Source: Streptomyces sp. CCM_MD2014 (GTDB lineage: Bacteria > Actinomycetota > Actinomycetes > Streptomycetales > Streptomycetaceae). From it: DNA of 64,000 nucleotides. The stretch spans positions 5,456,001 through 5,520,000 of the forward strand of contig NZ_CP009754.1 in assembly GCF_000772045.1 (NCBI RefSeq), given 5' to 3'. Shown piece by piece: positions 7,841 to 16,035 of the stretch. The translations under genes were made by a program, and so were the position numbers. The stretch's first letter is position 1; each line of letters opens with the position of its first letter. The notes under the pieces are model-generated. The model made no database searches, was not told the DNA's origin, and worked only from the letters and a program-made list of their open reading frames with translations.

Positions 7841-7861
7841 GCGCCGCGGGCCGGGCGGCGC
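7841..7861. terminator. Convergent hairpin between DUF1707 and SGNH hydrolase genes
   Basis: GCGCCGC and GCGGCGC are 7-bp arms around GGGCCGG in the 23-bp gap between two converging genes. It touches the stop codon of the minus-strand gene. Its symmetry would allow it to act in both directions; there is no U tract, which is normal for Streptomyces. Confidence 0.45.
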
Positions 7862-9228
7862 TACGCCGCGACGGGTGCCGCGCCCTTCAGGGTGTCCAGG
7901 TCGAGGATCTGGCCCATGCGCGCGTATCCCTTGTCGCCGGGGTGGAGGTGGTCGCCGCTGTCGTAGTCGGAGCGCATCCGGCGCGGGTCGTAGGGGTCGC
8001 GCAGGGCCTTGTCGAAGTCGACGACCGCGTCGAAGACCCGGCCGGAGCGGATCTCCTCGTTGATCTCCTGCCGCATCGTCTCGCGGGCCTCGGTGTAGCC
8101 GCCGTAGCCGCCGAACGGCAGGATCGTGCCGCCGACGACCCTCAGGCCCCGGTCGTGCGCCCGGTCGACGAGGGTGCGCAGGCCGGTGAGGATGCCGTCG
8201 CGGTCGGCGAGTTCGGGGCTGTGCAGGATGTCGTTGACGCCGAGGAGGACGACGACGACCTTGACGCCCGTGCGTTGCAGCACGTCGCGTTCGAAGCGGC
8301 TCAGACCGCTCGGGTTGTCGGCGGGCCGGCCCGTCCTGCCGGTCAGCAGGCGGTTGCCGCTGATGCCCTCGTTCACGACGCTGTAGCGGGGCGTGTCCCG
8401 GCCGTCGCCGGCCGCGTCGTGCAGCCGCTCGGCGAGGACGTCGGTCCAGCGGTGGTTGGCGTCGACGTCGGCGCCGAGACCGTCGGTGATCGAGTCGCCG
8501 AACGCCACCACCGTGCCGTCGGCCTCGTGGCTCAGCACGTCCAGCGCGGTCAGGTAGCGCCAGTACGGCGTGGGCGTGGTGTACGCGACGCCGGTGACGT
8601 CGGCCGTGCGGTCGCCGTCGGCGAGGTAGCTGGTCTGCCGGGCCATCGGATGGTAGGTCACCGGCCCGGACGGGAGCGGGGAGTACGTGGTGACCAGGAC
8701 GTTCGCCCCGTAGGGGATGGCGATGCGGGCGACGTCGCTCATCACCTGGCCGCCCGCGGGGATGATCACCCGGGCGCTGCCGCCGAAGGTGAGCCGGCGC
8801 ATGGTGTCGGCGGCGGCGGCGGCGGCCGTGTCCGGCCCCGCGGCCAGGGCTATCGAGGCGTGCGTGACGGTCAGCGGCGACTGGCCGTACAGGTTGGACA
8901 GGGTGATGCGCGCGCTGGTGCCGCCGACCGAGGTGTGCACGACGTTGCGCACGGAGCGGCCCGCCATGCCGGTCGTCTCGGTGCCGGGTTCGGCGGCGGC
9001 CGGCGCGGTGGCCCAGGCGCCCACCCAGACGCCCGTGGAGGCGGGGGCGGCCTCTCCCCGGGAGAGGCGGCCGCCGGCCTGCAGTGTGTGGTCCCCGGCG
9101 CCGACGTCCGCGGACGCTCCGGCGTATATGGCCGCGGAGATCGCCACTATCAGGGTGACGATCGCCGCGAGCAGGGCACGGTGCTTGGTGGGAGGCGCCC
9201 CCGCACCCCCGTCACGACCAGGGGTCAT
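7861..9228 (-). CDS. SGNH/GDSL-family secreted hydrolase
   Basis: This 455-residue lipase/esterase-like protein has an N-terminal hydrophobic segment (about residues 18-38, LLAAIVTLIVAISAAIYAGA), a signal peptide or anchor, so it likely acts outside the membrane. A beta-rich domain (about 65-225) precedes the SGNH domain. Block I is VVAFGDSITDGLG with nucleophile Ser 246, block II contains the glycine of NEGISGNRLL, block III is VVVLLGVNDIL, and the catalytic Asp-His pair is in DSGDHLHPGDKGYARMG. This two-domain layout matches the actinobacterial GDSL hydrolases related to rhamnogalacturonan acetylesterases. The natural ester substrate is not predictable. Confidence 0.92.
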   Translation of the reverse strand: MTPGRDGGAGAPPTKHRALLAAIVTLIVAISAAIYAGASADVGAGDHTLQAGGRLSRGEAAPASTGVWVGAWATAPAAAEPGTETTGMAGRSVRNVVHTSVGGTSARITLSNLYGQSPLTVTHASIALAAGPDTAAAAAADTMRRLTFGGSARVIIPAGGQVMSDVARIAIPYGANVLVTTYSPLPSGPVTYHPMARQTSYLADGDRTADVTGVAYTTPTPYWRYLTALDVLSHEADGTVVAFGDSITDGLGADVDANHRWTDVLAERLHDAAGDGRDTPRYSVVNEGISGNRLLTGRTGRPADNPSGLSRFERDVLQRTGVKVVVVLLGVNDILHSPELADRDGILTGLRTLVDRAHDRGLRVVGGTILPFGGYGGYTEARETMRQEINEEIRSGRVFDAVVDFDKALRDPYDPRRMRSDYDSGDHLHPGDKGYARMGQILDLDTLKGAAPVAA

Positions 9229-9428
9229 GCTGTGCTGTTCTCCTCGGGCGAGGGGAGCCCCGAGGGCTCCGGTCCGATGAACCCATGATGCGTCATGGGC
9301 GGAGGAAAGGCCGCGGGAGCCCCGGGCGTTCCCCCTCCCGGGACAGACGCCGGGAACTTGTGTTCCGTTCCGGGAGTCGGTCAGGAAGGGACAATGTGTG
9401 AGGGACGTATCAGCGAACGGTGGAGCGG

Positions 9429-10808
9429 ATGGAACGCACGAAAGCGGAACTTCCTGCGGGTGCGGGGGACAGAGGTGGTTCCGGGGGCACCGGGACGGGC
9501 GCAGGGGAGGACGCCGGCGGCGCGGGTGCGGTCCGTGACCGTGCGATGACGTCGTTCAGCCCGGCCGACGAGATCAAGCGCCGCGGCGTGCGCCGGATGA
9601 AGCTCACCGCGACCGGCCTGCTGCTCTTCGTCGCCGTGGTCTACGTCCTGTCCGAGTGGGCCTCCCACCGCGGCGCGGGCGCCTGGGCGGGCTATGTGTC
9701 GGCCGCCGCCGAGGCCGGCATGGTCGGCGCGCTCGCGGACTGGTTCGCGGTCACCGCGCTCTTCCGCCACCCGCTCGGCATCCCCATCCCGCACACCGCG
9801 ATCATCCCGAAGAAGAAGGACCAGCTGGGCGTCTCGCTGGGCGAGTTCGTCGGGGAGAACTTCCTCTCCGAGGCCGTCGTGCGCCACCGGCTGCGCGCCG
9901 TCGGCATCGGCAGCCGCCTCGGCGCCTGGCTCGCCGTGCCCGAACACGCCGACCGGGTGACGGCCGAGCTGTCCGCCGCCCTGCGCGGAGCCCTCACCGT
10001 GCTGCGGGACTCCGACGTCCAGGCGGTGGTCGGGGAGGCGATCACGCGCCGGGCCGACGCGCAGGAGATCGCGCCCGGCATCGGCAAGATGCTGGACCGG
10101 GTCGTCTCCGACGGCGGTCACAAGCGCGCCGTCGACCTGATCGTCTCCCGCGCCCACGACTGGCTGATCCTGCACGGCGACTCCGTGATGGACGCCGTGC
10201 AGGGCGGGGCGCCCGGCTGGACGCCCCGGTTCGTGGACCGGAAGATCGGCGACCGGGTCTACAAGGAGCTGCTGCGCTTCGTCACCGAGATGCGCGACAT
10301 GCCCGCCCACCCCGCGCGCGGCGCCCTGGACCGCTTCCTCACCGACTTCGCCGCCGACCTCCAGTCCGACACGGAGACCCGCGCGCGCGTGGAGCGGCTG
10401 AAGACCGAGGTGCTGGGCCGCGGCGAGGTCCAGGACCTGATCGCGTCCGCCTGGACGGCCGTACGGTCGATGATCGTCTCGGCCGCGGAGGACGAGCGCA
10501 GCGAGCTGCGGCTCAGGGTGCGTGCCTCGCTGCTGTCGCTGGGCGCCCGGATGGCCTGTGACCCCAAGGTGCAGGCCAAGGTCGACGGCTGGGTGGAGGG
10601 CGCCGCGGTGTACGTCGTCACCACCTACCGCAAGGAGATCACCTCGCTGATCACCGACACGGTGGCGGGCTGGGACGCCGAGCACACCACGAAGAAGATC
10701 GAGGCGAACATCGGCCGCGACCTCCAGTTCATCCGCATCAACGGCACCGTCGTCGGCTCGCTGGCCGGGCTGCTGATCTACACCGTCTCCCGCATCCTGG
10801 GGGCGTAA
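9429..10808 (+). CDS. DUF445 family membrane protein (YjiN-like)
   Basis: This 459-residue protein has a Gly-rich disordered N-terminus, one membrane segment near residues 58-78 (TGLLLFVAVVYVLSEW), a second short one (AAAEAGMVGALADWFAVTAL), a long helical middle region and a C-terminal hydrophobic segment (GTVVGSLAGLLIYTVSRIL). ADWFAVTALFRHPLGIPIPH followed by TAIIPKKKDQLGVSLGEFV is the diagnostic DUF445 motif. The family is envelope-associated with unknown activity. The ATG at 9429 was chosen because GGTGGAG precedes it closely; a GTG at 9420 would add three residues. The gap upstream (9229-9428) holds only promoter-type sequence. Confidence 0.88.
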   Translation: MERTKAELPAGAGDRGGSGGTGTGAGEDAGGAGAVRDRAMTSFSPADEIKRRGVRRMKLTATGLLLFVAVVYVLSEWASHRGAGAWAGYVSAAAEAGMVGALADWFAVTALFRHPLGIPIPHTAIIPKKKDQLGVSLGEFVGENFLSEAVVRHRLRAVGIGSRLGAWLAVPEHADRVTAELSAALRGALTVLRDSDVQAVVGEAITRRADAQEIAPGIGKMLDRVVSDGGHKRAVDLIVSRAHDWLILHGDSVMDAVQGGAPGWTPRFVDRKIGDRVYKELLRFVTEMRDMPAHPARGALDRFLTDFAADLQSDTETRARVERLKTEVLGRGEVQDLIASAWTAVRSMIVSAAEDERSELRLRVRASLLSLGARMACDPKVQAKVDGWVEGAAVYVVTTYRKEITSLITDTVAGWDAEHTTKKIEANIGRDLQFIRINGTVVGSLAGLLIYTVSRILGA

Positions 10809-10836
10809 CCCCGTCCGCCGCGGGCACTCCCACGCC

Positions 10837-12345
10837 ATGACAGGAGAATCGCCGGCGTCGGTGCCCGCCTCCACCGGCACGGTCACCACGGCCGTCCCCG
10901 CCCGACTGGACCGCCTGCCCTGGTCGCGCTGGCACTGGATGATCGTGATCGGCCTGGGCACCGTCTGGATCCTGGACGGCCTGGAAGTCACGATCGTCGG
11001 CAACGTCGCCGGGCGGATCGCCGAGGACGGCAGCGGCCTGGACATCAGCTCCGCCCAGATCACCGGCCTCGCCGCCGCCCTGTACGTGGCCGGCGCCTGC
11101 TCCGGGGCGCTGTTCTTCGGCTGGCTGACCGACCGGCACGGCCGCAAGAAGCTGTTCATGATCACGCTGGTGGTCTATCTGGCGGCCACCGCGCTGACCG
11201 CGGTCTCCTTCGAGTCCTGGTGGTTCTTCCTCTTCCGCTTCCTCACCGGCTTCGGCATCGGCGGCGAGTACGCGGCGATCAACTCCGCGATCGACGAGCT
11301 GATCCCGTCCCGCTACCGGGGCCGGGTCGACCTCATCATCAACGGCAGCTACTGGCTCGGCGCGATCGGCGGCGCCCTGCTGTCCATCGTGATGCTGGAC
11401 ACCGGCATCTTCGCCAAGGACGTCGGCTGGCGGCTCAGCTTCGCGCTCGGTGTGGTCCTGGGCCTGGTGGTGCTGCTGGTGCGGCGGCACGTACCGGAGA
11501 GTCCACGCTGGCAGTTCATCCACGGCCAGGGGGAGAAGGCCGACCGGCTCGTCGACTCCGTCGAACGGGAGATCGAGCGGGAGAAGGGTGAGAAGCTGCC
11601 GCCGCCCGCCGGTGAGATCACCATCCACCAGCGCAAGTCCATCGGCTTCGGTCTGATCGCCAGGACCGTCTTCGGCCGCTACCCGCGCCGCGCGGTCCTG
11701 GGTCTGTCCCTCTTCATCGGCCAGGCCTTCCTCTACAACGCCATCACCTTCGGCTTCGGCACCATCCTCATCACGTTCTTCGACGTGCCGACCGGCAGCA
11801 CCGGCTACTACTTCGCCGTCATCGCCGCGGGCAACTTCTGCGGACCGCTGGTGCTCGGCCCGCTCTTCGACACGGTCGGCCGCCGGATCATGATCTCCGG
11901 CACCTATCTGCTCTCCGGCCTCCTGCTCTTCGGCACCGCCTGGCTCTTCGACCGCGGCTCGCTCACGGCGACGACCATGACGGCCTGCTGGTGCGTGGTG
12001 CTGTTCTTCGCCTCGGCGGGCGCGTCCAGCGCGTACCTGACCGTCTCCGAGATCTTCCCCATGGAGACCCGCGCCATGGCCATCGCCTTCTTCTACGCCC
12101 TCGGCACCGCCGCCGGCGGTATCAGCGGCCCGCTGCTCTTCGCCGACCTGACCGAGTCGGGCGTGGTCGGCGACACGGTCCTGGCCTTCCAGATCGGCGC
12201 CGGCCTGATGTGCGCGGCCGGCCTGGTGGCGGCGTTCCTCGCGGTGAAGGCGGAACGCCGCTCGCTGGAGGACATCGCGGAGCCGCTGTCGGCGGCGGCG
12301 CCGGACGCGCCCGGAAACGCGGGCTCCGGCGCGAAGACCGCGTAG
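10837..12345 (+). CDS. MFS transporter, sugar/metabolite:H+ symporter type
   Basis: This 502-residue protein has about 12 transmembrane helices. The MFS signature GWLTDRHGRKKLF lies between helices 2 and 3, and the sugar-porter-like motif PESPRWQFIHGQGEKADRL lies at the start of the central cytoplasmic loop. RFLTGFGIGGEYAAINSAID with EXXXR-type features in helix 5 and LFDTVGRRIMI in the second half match the metabolite:H+ symporter group. Uptake or export of a small organic acid, sugar or aromatic is possible; the substrate is unknown. It starts 28 bp after the DUF445 gene and may be co-transcribed with it. Confidence 0.9.
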   Translation: MTGESPASVPASTGTVTTAVPARLDRLPWSRWHWMIVIGLGTVWILDGLEVTIVGNVAGRIAEDGSGLDISSAQITGLAAALYVAGACSGALFFGWLTDRHGRKKLFMITLVVYLAATALTAVSFESWWFFLFRFLTGFGIGGEYAAINSAIDELIPSRYRGRVDLIINGSYWLGAIGGALLSIVMLDTGIFAKDVGWRLSFALGVVLGLVVLLVRRHVPESPRWQFIHGQGEKADRLVDSVEREIEREKGEKLPPPAGEITIHQRKSIGFGLIARTVFGRYPRRAVLGLSLFIGQAFLYNAITFGFGTILITFFDVPTGSTGYYFAVIAAGNFCGPLVLGPLFDTVGRRIMISGTYLLSGLLLFGTAWLFDRGSLTATTMTACWCVVLFFASAGASSAYLTVSEIFPMETRAMAIAFFYALGTAAGGISGPLLFADLTESGVVGDTVLAFQIGAGLMCAAGLVAAFLAVKAERRSLEDIAEPLSAAAPDAPGNAGSGAKTA

Positions 12346-12397
12346 CGTCGCCCCCGCAGGCCCGGTCCGACCCGGCACAGACGTCGAGGAGCCCCCG

Positions 12398-12757
12398 ATG
12401 AGCATCCGCAGGATCGTCCCGAACATCCACGTCGAGGCCGAGGAGCAGTGGAACACGAGCAGGGACTTCTACGGCCTGCTCGGCTTCGAGGAGGTCATGG
12501 ACATGGGCTGGGTGACGACCCTGGCCTCCCCGTCCAACCCCACCGCCCAGATCAGCCTCTTCACCGAGGAACGCACGGCGCCCGTCGTCCCCGACCTGAG
12601 CGTGGAGGTCGAGGACGTCGACGCGGTCTACGACCAGGTCGCCGCGTCGGGCGCCGAGATCGTGCGGGAGCCCCGGGACGAGGAGTGGGGCGTACGGCGC
12701 TTCTTCGTCCGGGCCCCGGACGGCCGGGTGATCAACGTGCTGACCCACCTGACCTGA
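12398..12757 (+). CDS. VOC (glyoxalase/bleomycin-resistance superfamily) protein
   Basis: This 119-residue single-module VOC protein has the beta-alpha-beta-beta-beta layout. It has RRIVPNIHVEAEEQWNTSRD at the N-terminus, a middle strand ISLFTEERTAP, then VPDLSVEVEDVDAVYDQVAA and the C-terminal FFVRAPDGRVINVLTHL. Such proteins act as dimers in metal-dependent lyase, dioxygenase or drug-binding roles. The usual metal ligands are only partly evident (His 10 in strand 1, no clear Glu at the C-terminus), so catalytic activity is uncertain. AGGAG lies upstream of the ATG. Confidence 0.88.
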   Translation: MSIRRIVPNIHVEAEEQWNTSRDFYGLLGFEEVMDMGWVTTLASPSNPTAQISLFTEERTAPVVPDLSVEVEDVDAVYDQVAASGAEIVREPRDEEWGVRRFFVRAPDGRVINVLTHLT

Positions 12758-12803
12758 GCCCCTTTGCAGGCCGGCGGTCCCGGCCGGGCCGGTGCCGTGC
12801 CGC

Positions 12804-13106
12804 TCAGGCGCGCCGGTCGGCGACCGCCCAGGAGGCCAGCGCCACGGCACCGGCCACGCCGAACACGGCGGGCCAGGCGCCCACCTTCTTGGCCAGCGGG
12901 TGCGACCCCGCGAACCCGGCGACGTACGCCGCCGTCAGCGCGCCCGCGGCCTTCCCGCCCGCCCGCGCCCGCCACTGCTGCGCGGCGGCGGCCCCGGCGA
13001 CGGCGAGCACGGCCCCGCCGAGCTGCCGCTTCTTCGTCCAGCGGGCCACGCCGTACCCGCCGACGAGACCGCCCGCGGCGACCGCCGCGCTGGGAACCTT
13101 CGCCAT
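12804..13106 (-). CDS. Small hydrophobic membrane protein of unknown function
   Basis: This 100-residue protein has three Ala/Gly-rich hydrophobic stretches: AAVAAGGLVGGYGVARW, GAVLAVAGAAAAQQW and AGALTAAYVAGFAG, plus a terminal AVFGVAGAVALASWAVA. The ATG at 13106 follows GGAGG at 6-nt spacing, which supports translation; an upstream in-frame ATG has no such site. It has third-position GC bias like its neighbours. It is convergent with the VOC gene and divergent from the hydrolase gene. I do not recognise a named family. Confidence 0.7.
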   Translation of the reverse strand: MAKVPSAAVAAGGLVGGYGVARWTKKRQLGGAVLAVAGAAAAQQWRARAGGKAAGALTAAYVAGFAGSHPLAKKVGAWPAVFGVAGAVALASWAVADRRA

Positions 13107-13277
13107 CTCTGCCTCCTGCACTGCCGCACCGGTCCCGGTCGAACCGATGTCCGGCGCACCGACTTGCCGGGTTCAGGCTAATCCCCGCCCCTTTCGGCCG
13201 AACACCGAGCCCTGATCGCGACACTCGCGGGTATTCGTCCCGTTGGGGTAGCGGGAAGACGAGCACCGGAGGAGACG

Positions 13278-14162
13278 ATGACCACGCAGCGCCCCGGCAC
13301 CTGCGACCGGCCCCGCCCCCGGACGCTCACCGTGGACGGCGCCCGTGTCGCCTGCTGGGAAGCGGGACCGCGGGACGCCGAGCCCGTACTGCTCCTGCAC
13401 GGCTACCCGGCCGACCACCACTGCTGGCGCCACCAGGTCCCGCCCCTGTCGGACCGGTACCGGGTCATCACCCCGGACCTCCTCGGCTGGGGCGCGTCCG
13501 ACCGGCCGTTGCACCTGTCCTTCGACTACGACACGGAGGTCGCCCGGCTCGGCCGGCTCCTGGACGCGCTGGAGCTGGACTCGGTGAACCTGGCCGGCCA
13601 CGACTACGGCGGCTTCCTCTCGCTCGGCTTCGCCCAGGCCCACCCCGGACGGGTACGCAGGCTGGCGATCCTCAACAGCCGGGCGCAGGGCACCTTCACC
13701 CGTCGCTGGTACGCCCTCTTCAGCCTGCTCGGCCTCGTCGGGCGCACCCCCGCCCTGCACCGTCCGGCGACGCGCCTGCCCTACGCCGCCCTCCACCGGC
13801 GCGCCTTCGCCCCGCTCGTACGCGCCGGACGGCTGGAGCCCGGCGTCCTGGACGGATACGTCGACTGGATGGCCACCCCCGAGGGCAGCCGCTGGCTGCT
13901 GCACTACTTCGGCGACTACCGCACCCCGCCCCGCCCCGAACTGCGCCGGGGCCTGCGTGACCTCGCCTGCCCGACGGCGGTCGTCTGGGGCGGCGCGGAC
14001 CCGTATCTGAGCCCGGCCATCGCGACCGAGCTGGCCGAGACCGTGCCCGGCGCCGAACTGACGCTGCTGGACGACGCGGGCCACTGGGTGACGGACGAAC
14101 GCCCGGACGCCGTGACGGCGGCGCTGGGCCGGCTGCTGGAGCGACCGACCCCGATCGGGTGA
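13278..14162 (+). CDS. Alpha/beta hydrolase with Asp nucleophile (dehalogenase/epoxide hydrolase-like)
   Basis: This 294-residue single-domain alpha/beta hydrolase has the oxyanion-hole motif HGYPADHHCW and the nucleophile elbow LAGHDYGGF, with Asp 109 in place of the usual serine. GHDYGG is characteristic of haloalkane or fluoroacetate dehalogenases and soluble epoxide hydrolases, which act by an Asp-ester intermediate. The catalytic His is in DDAGHWVTDERP and a likely acid in GGADPYLSP. A short helical cap lies between about residues 140 and 210. The substrate is not identifiable. GGAGGAGACG directly precedes the ATG. Confidence 0.88.
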   Translation: MTTQRPGTCDRPRPRTLTVDGARVACWEAGPRDAEPVLLLHGYPADHHCWRHQVPPLSDRYRVITPDLLGWGASDRPLHLSFDYDTEVARLGRLLDALELDSVNLAGHDYGGFLSLGFAQAHPGRVRRLAILNSRAQGTFTRRWYALFSLLGLVGRTPALHRPATRLPYAALHRRAFAPLVRAGRLEPGVLDGYVDWMATPEGSRWLLHYFGDYRTPPRPELRRGLRDLACPTAVVWGGADPYLSPAIATELAETVPGAELTLLDDAGHWVTDERPDAVTAALGRLLERPTPIG

Positions 14163-14274
14163 GACGCAGGTCACATGCGAGAGCCGCCGCGGCCTGTCAC
14201 ATCGCGCCGCCGGCATCCGTCGTAGCTGTGTACGACCAAGAAGCCAGTCAGGCAACGATGGAGAGGAACCCGTC

Positions 14275-14748
14275 ATGGAAGCGCGTCTCAACATGTTCGC
14301 CAGCCCGCTCGCCGGCAAGATCCTGCGCCACATCAACTCCGCGGGCAAGGCCGTGTCCGACTCGACGCTGCCGGCCACGACCCAGGAGCTGGTCAAGATC
14401 CGCGCCAGCCAGATCAACGGCTGCGGCTTCTGCCTCGACATGCACACCAAGGACGCCGCGAAGGCGGGGGAGACCTCGCTGCGCCTCAACCTGATCGCCG
14501 CCTGGCGGGAGGCCAAGGTGTTCACCGACGCGGAGCGCGCCGCCCTGGAGCTGACCGAGCAGGGCACCCGCCTCGCCGACGCCTCCGGCGGCGTCACCGA
14601 CGAGGCCTGGGCGAACGCGGCGAAGCACTACGACGAGGAGCAGCTCACCGCCCTCGTCGGCCTGATCGCCGTCATCAACACCTACAACCGCCTGAACGTC
14701 ATCACCCAGCAGCCGGCCGGCGACTACGAGCCGGGGATGTTCGGCTGA
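14275..14748 (+). CDS. Carboxymuconolactone decarboxylase / AhpD-like family protein
   Basis: This 157-residue all-helical protein has the AhpD active-site motif NGCGFCLDMHTKDA, with Cys 50, Cys 53 and His 57 in the expected spacing for thiol peroxidase-type activity. EARLNMFASPLAGKILRHIN at the N-terminus and AALELTEQGTRLAD later are typical of the CMD branch related to alkylhydroperoxidase D. It probably has an antioxidant role in the cytoplasm. The start has AGGA nearby (gagaggaacccgtcATG). It lies 112 bp after the hydrolase gene on the same strand and is convergent with the conservon P450 operon. Confidence 0.92.
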   Translation: MEARLNMFASPLAGKILRHINSAGKAVSDSTLPATTQELVKIRASQINGCGFCLDMHTKDAAKAGETSLRLNLIAAWREAKVFTDAERAALELTEQGTRLADASGGVTDEAWANAAKHYDEEQLTALVGLIAVINTYNRLNVITQQPAGDYEPGMFG

Positions 14749-14797
14749 GGCGCGGTCCCCGGACGGCACCCCCGGTACCCGGTCCCGCGCCCGCCGC

Positions 14798-16024
14798 TCA
14801 GCCGGCGTGCAGCAGGACCGGGAGCCGCTGGTGGCCGTTGCTGATCAGCGAGGGCACGGGCGGCAGCTCCTCGGCCGGGTCGGCGAGACGCAGGTCCGGG
14901 AAGCGGCCGAAGAGGCTCTCCAGCGCGAGGGTCACCTCCATGCGGGCCAGCGGCGCGCCCAGGCAGAAGTGCACGCCGTGGCCGAAGGCCAGGTGCTCCT
15001 TGACCGTGCGGGTCGCGTCGAAGGTGTCGGCGTCCCTGTGCCAGTCCGGGTGCCGGTTGGCGGCGGCGTACGAGGCGAGGATGGCCTCCCCGCGGGCGAT
15101 GGTCCGCCCGTCCGGCAGCGGGATGTCGGTGACCGCGTACCGCAGCGGCAGGTGCTTGACCGCCGGTTCGTGACGCAGCGTCTCCTCCACCACGTCCCCC
15201 CAGGTGGCCTCGCCCTTGCGGACCAGGGCGAGCTGGTCGGGGTGGGTCAGCAGGGTGTGCACGGCCTGGTCGATGACGTTGACGGTGGTCTCGTAACCGG
15301 CGCTGATCATCAGCAGCAGGGTGTCGCGCAGCTCCTCGGGGGAGAGGCGGTCGCCGTCGCCCTCGTCGTCCCGCGCGGCGATGAGCAGCGACGTCATGTC
15401 GTCGCCCGGCGTCGCGCGCTTGGCCGCGATGAGCTGGTCCAGGACCCCGTACAGGCCCGCGGTGTTGGCCTGCGCCTCGGCCTGGTCCAGGGTGGTGTCG
15501 AAGACGCCGTCCACGACGGCGCGGAAGCCGTCGCGCTGGTCCTCGGGCACGCCCATGAGATGACCGATCACCGCGATGGGCAGCGGGTAGGCCAACTCCT
15601 GCCGCAGATCGACCGGTTCACCGGCGGGCAGCTCCGCGAGCCGGTCGACGAGAGCGGTCACCATCGTCTCGACGGCCGGCCGCATCGCCGCTATCCGGCG
15701 GGCGCTGAAGGCGGGCGCCACCAGGCGGCGCAGCTTGCGGTGGTTCGGCCCGTAGGCGGTGAACATGTTCTCCACCGCCACCCACAGCGCCAGCGGCCAG
15801 GTGGTGACGACCTCGCCGAAGGCGGGCCAGTGCGCCCGGGCGTCCTTGGACACGTCGGAGCTGGTGAGTAGCTGTTTGAGGAGGGCGGGATCGCTGACCG
15901 ACCAGGCCTCGACGCCGAGGACGTCCACCCGAGTGGCCGGGCCGCGCTCCCGCAGGGCGCGGTGCTCGGCGTGGTGATCGGCGCCGGAGGGGTCGAGGAC
16001 GAGGACGGGCTGCTGGGGCGCCAT
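14798..16024 (-). CDS. Cytochrome P450 (conservon-associated, intact ExxR)
   Basis: This 408-residue soluble class I bacterial P450 is complete. It has the I-helix motif SAGYETT (241-247), K-helix ETLR (281-284), and heme-binding loop FGHGVHFCLG with cysteine ligand 354. It is the last gene of the conservon operon, 11 bp downstream of the other P450, with AGGAG 7 nt from its ATG. In S. coelicolor several conservons end in a pair of P450s of the CYP157 and CYP154 types, and this copy fits the CYP154-like position; that family name is inferred from context. It needs a ferredoxin and reductase from elsewhere, and its substrate is unknown. Confidence 0.93.
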   Translation of the reverse strand: MAPQQPVLVLDPSGADHHAEHRALRERGPATRVDVLGVEAWSVSDPALLKQLLTSSDVSKDARAHWPAFGEVVTTWPLALWVAVENMFTAYGPNHRKLRRLVAPAFSARRIAAMRPAVETMVTALVDRLAELPAGEPVDLRQELAYPLPIAVIGHLMGVPEDQRDGFRAVVDGVFDTTLDQAEAQANTAGLYGVLDQLIAAKRATPGDDMTSLLIAARDDEGDGDRLSPEELRDTLLLMISAGYETTVNVIDQAVHTLLTHPDQLALVRKGEATWGDVVEETLRHEPAVKHLPLRYAVTDIPLPDGRTIARGEAILASYAAANRHPDWHRDADTFDATRTVKEHLAFGHGVHFCLGAPLARMEVTLALESLFGRFPDLRLADPAEELPPVPSLISNGHQRLPVLLHAG

Positions 16025-16035
16025 GGCCTGGCTCC

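Noticed and set aside
14749..14797. Hairpin GGCGCGG / CCGCGCC between the CMD and P450 genes as a terminator
   Set aside because: The stem is only 7 bp with a long loop of about 29 nt, too weak to list with confidence.
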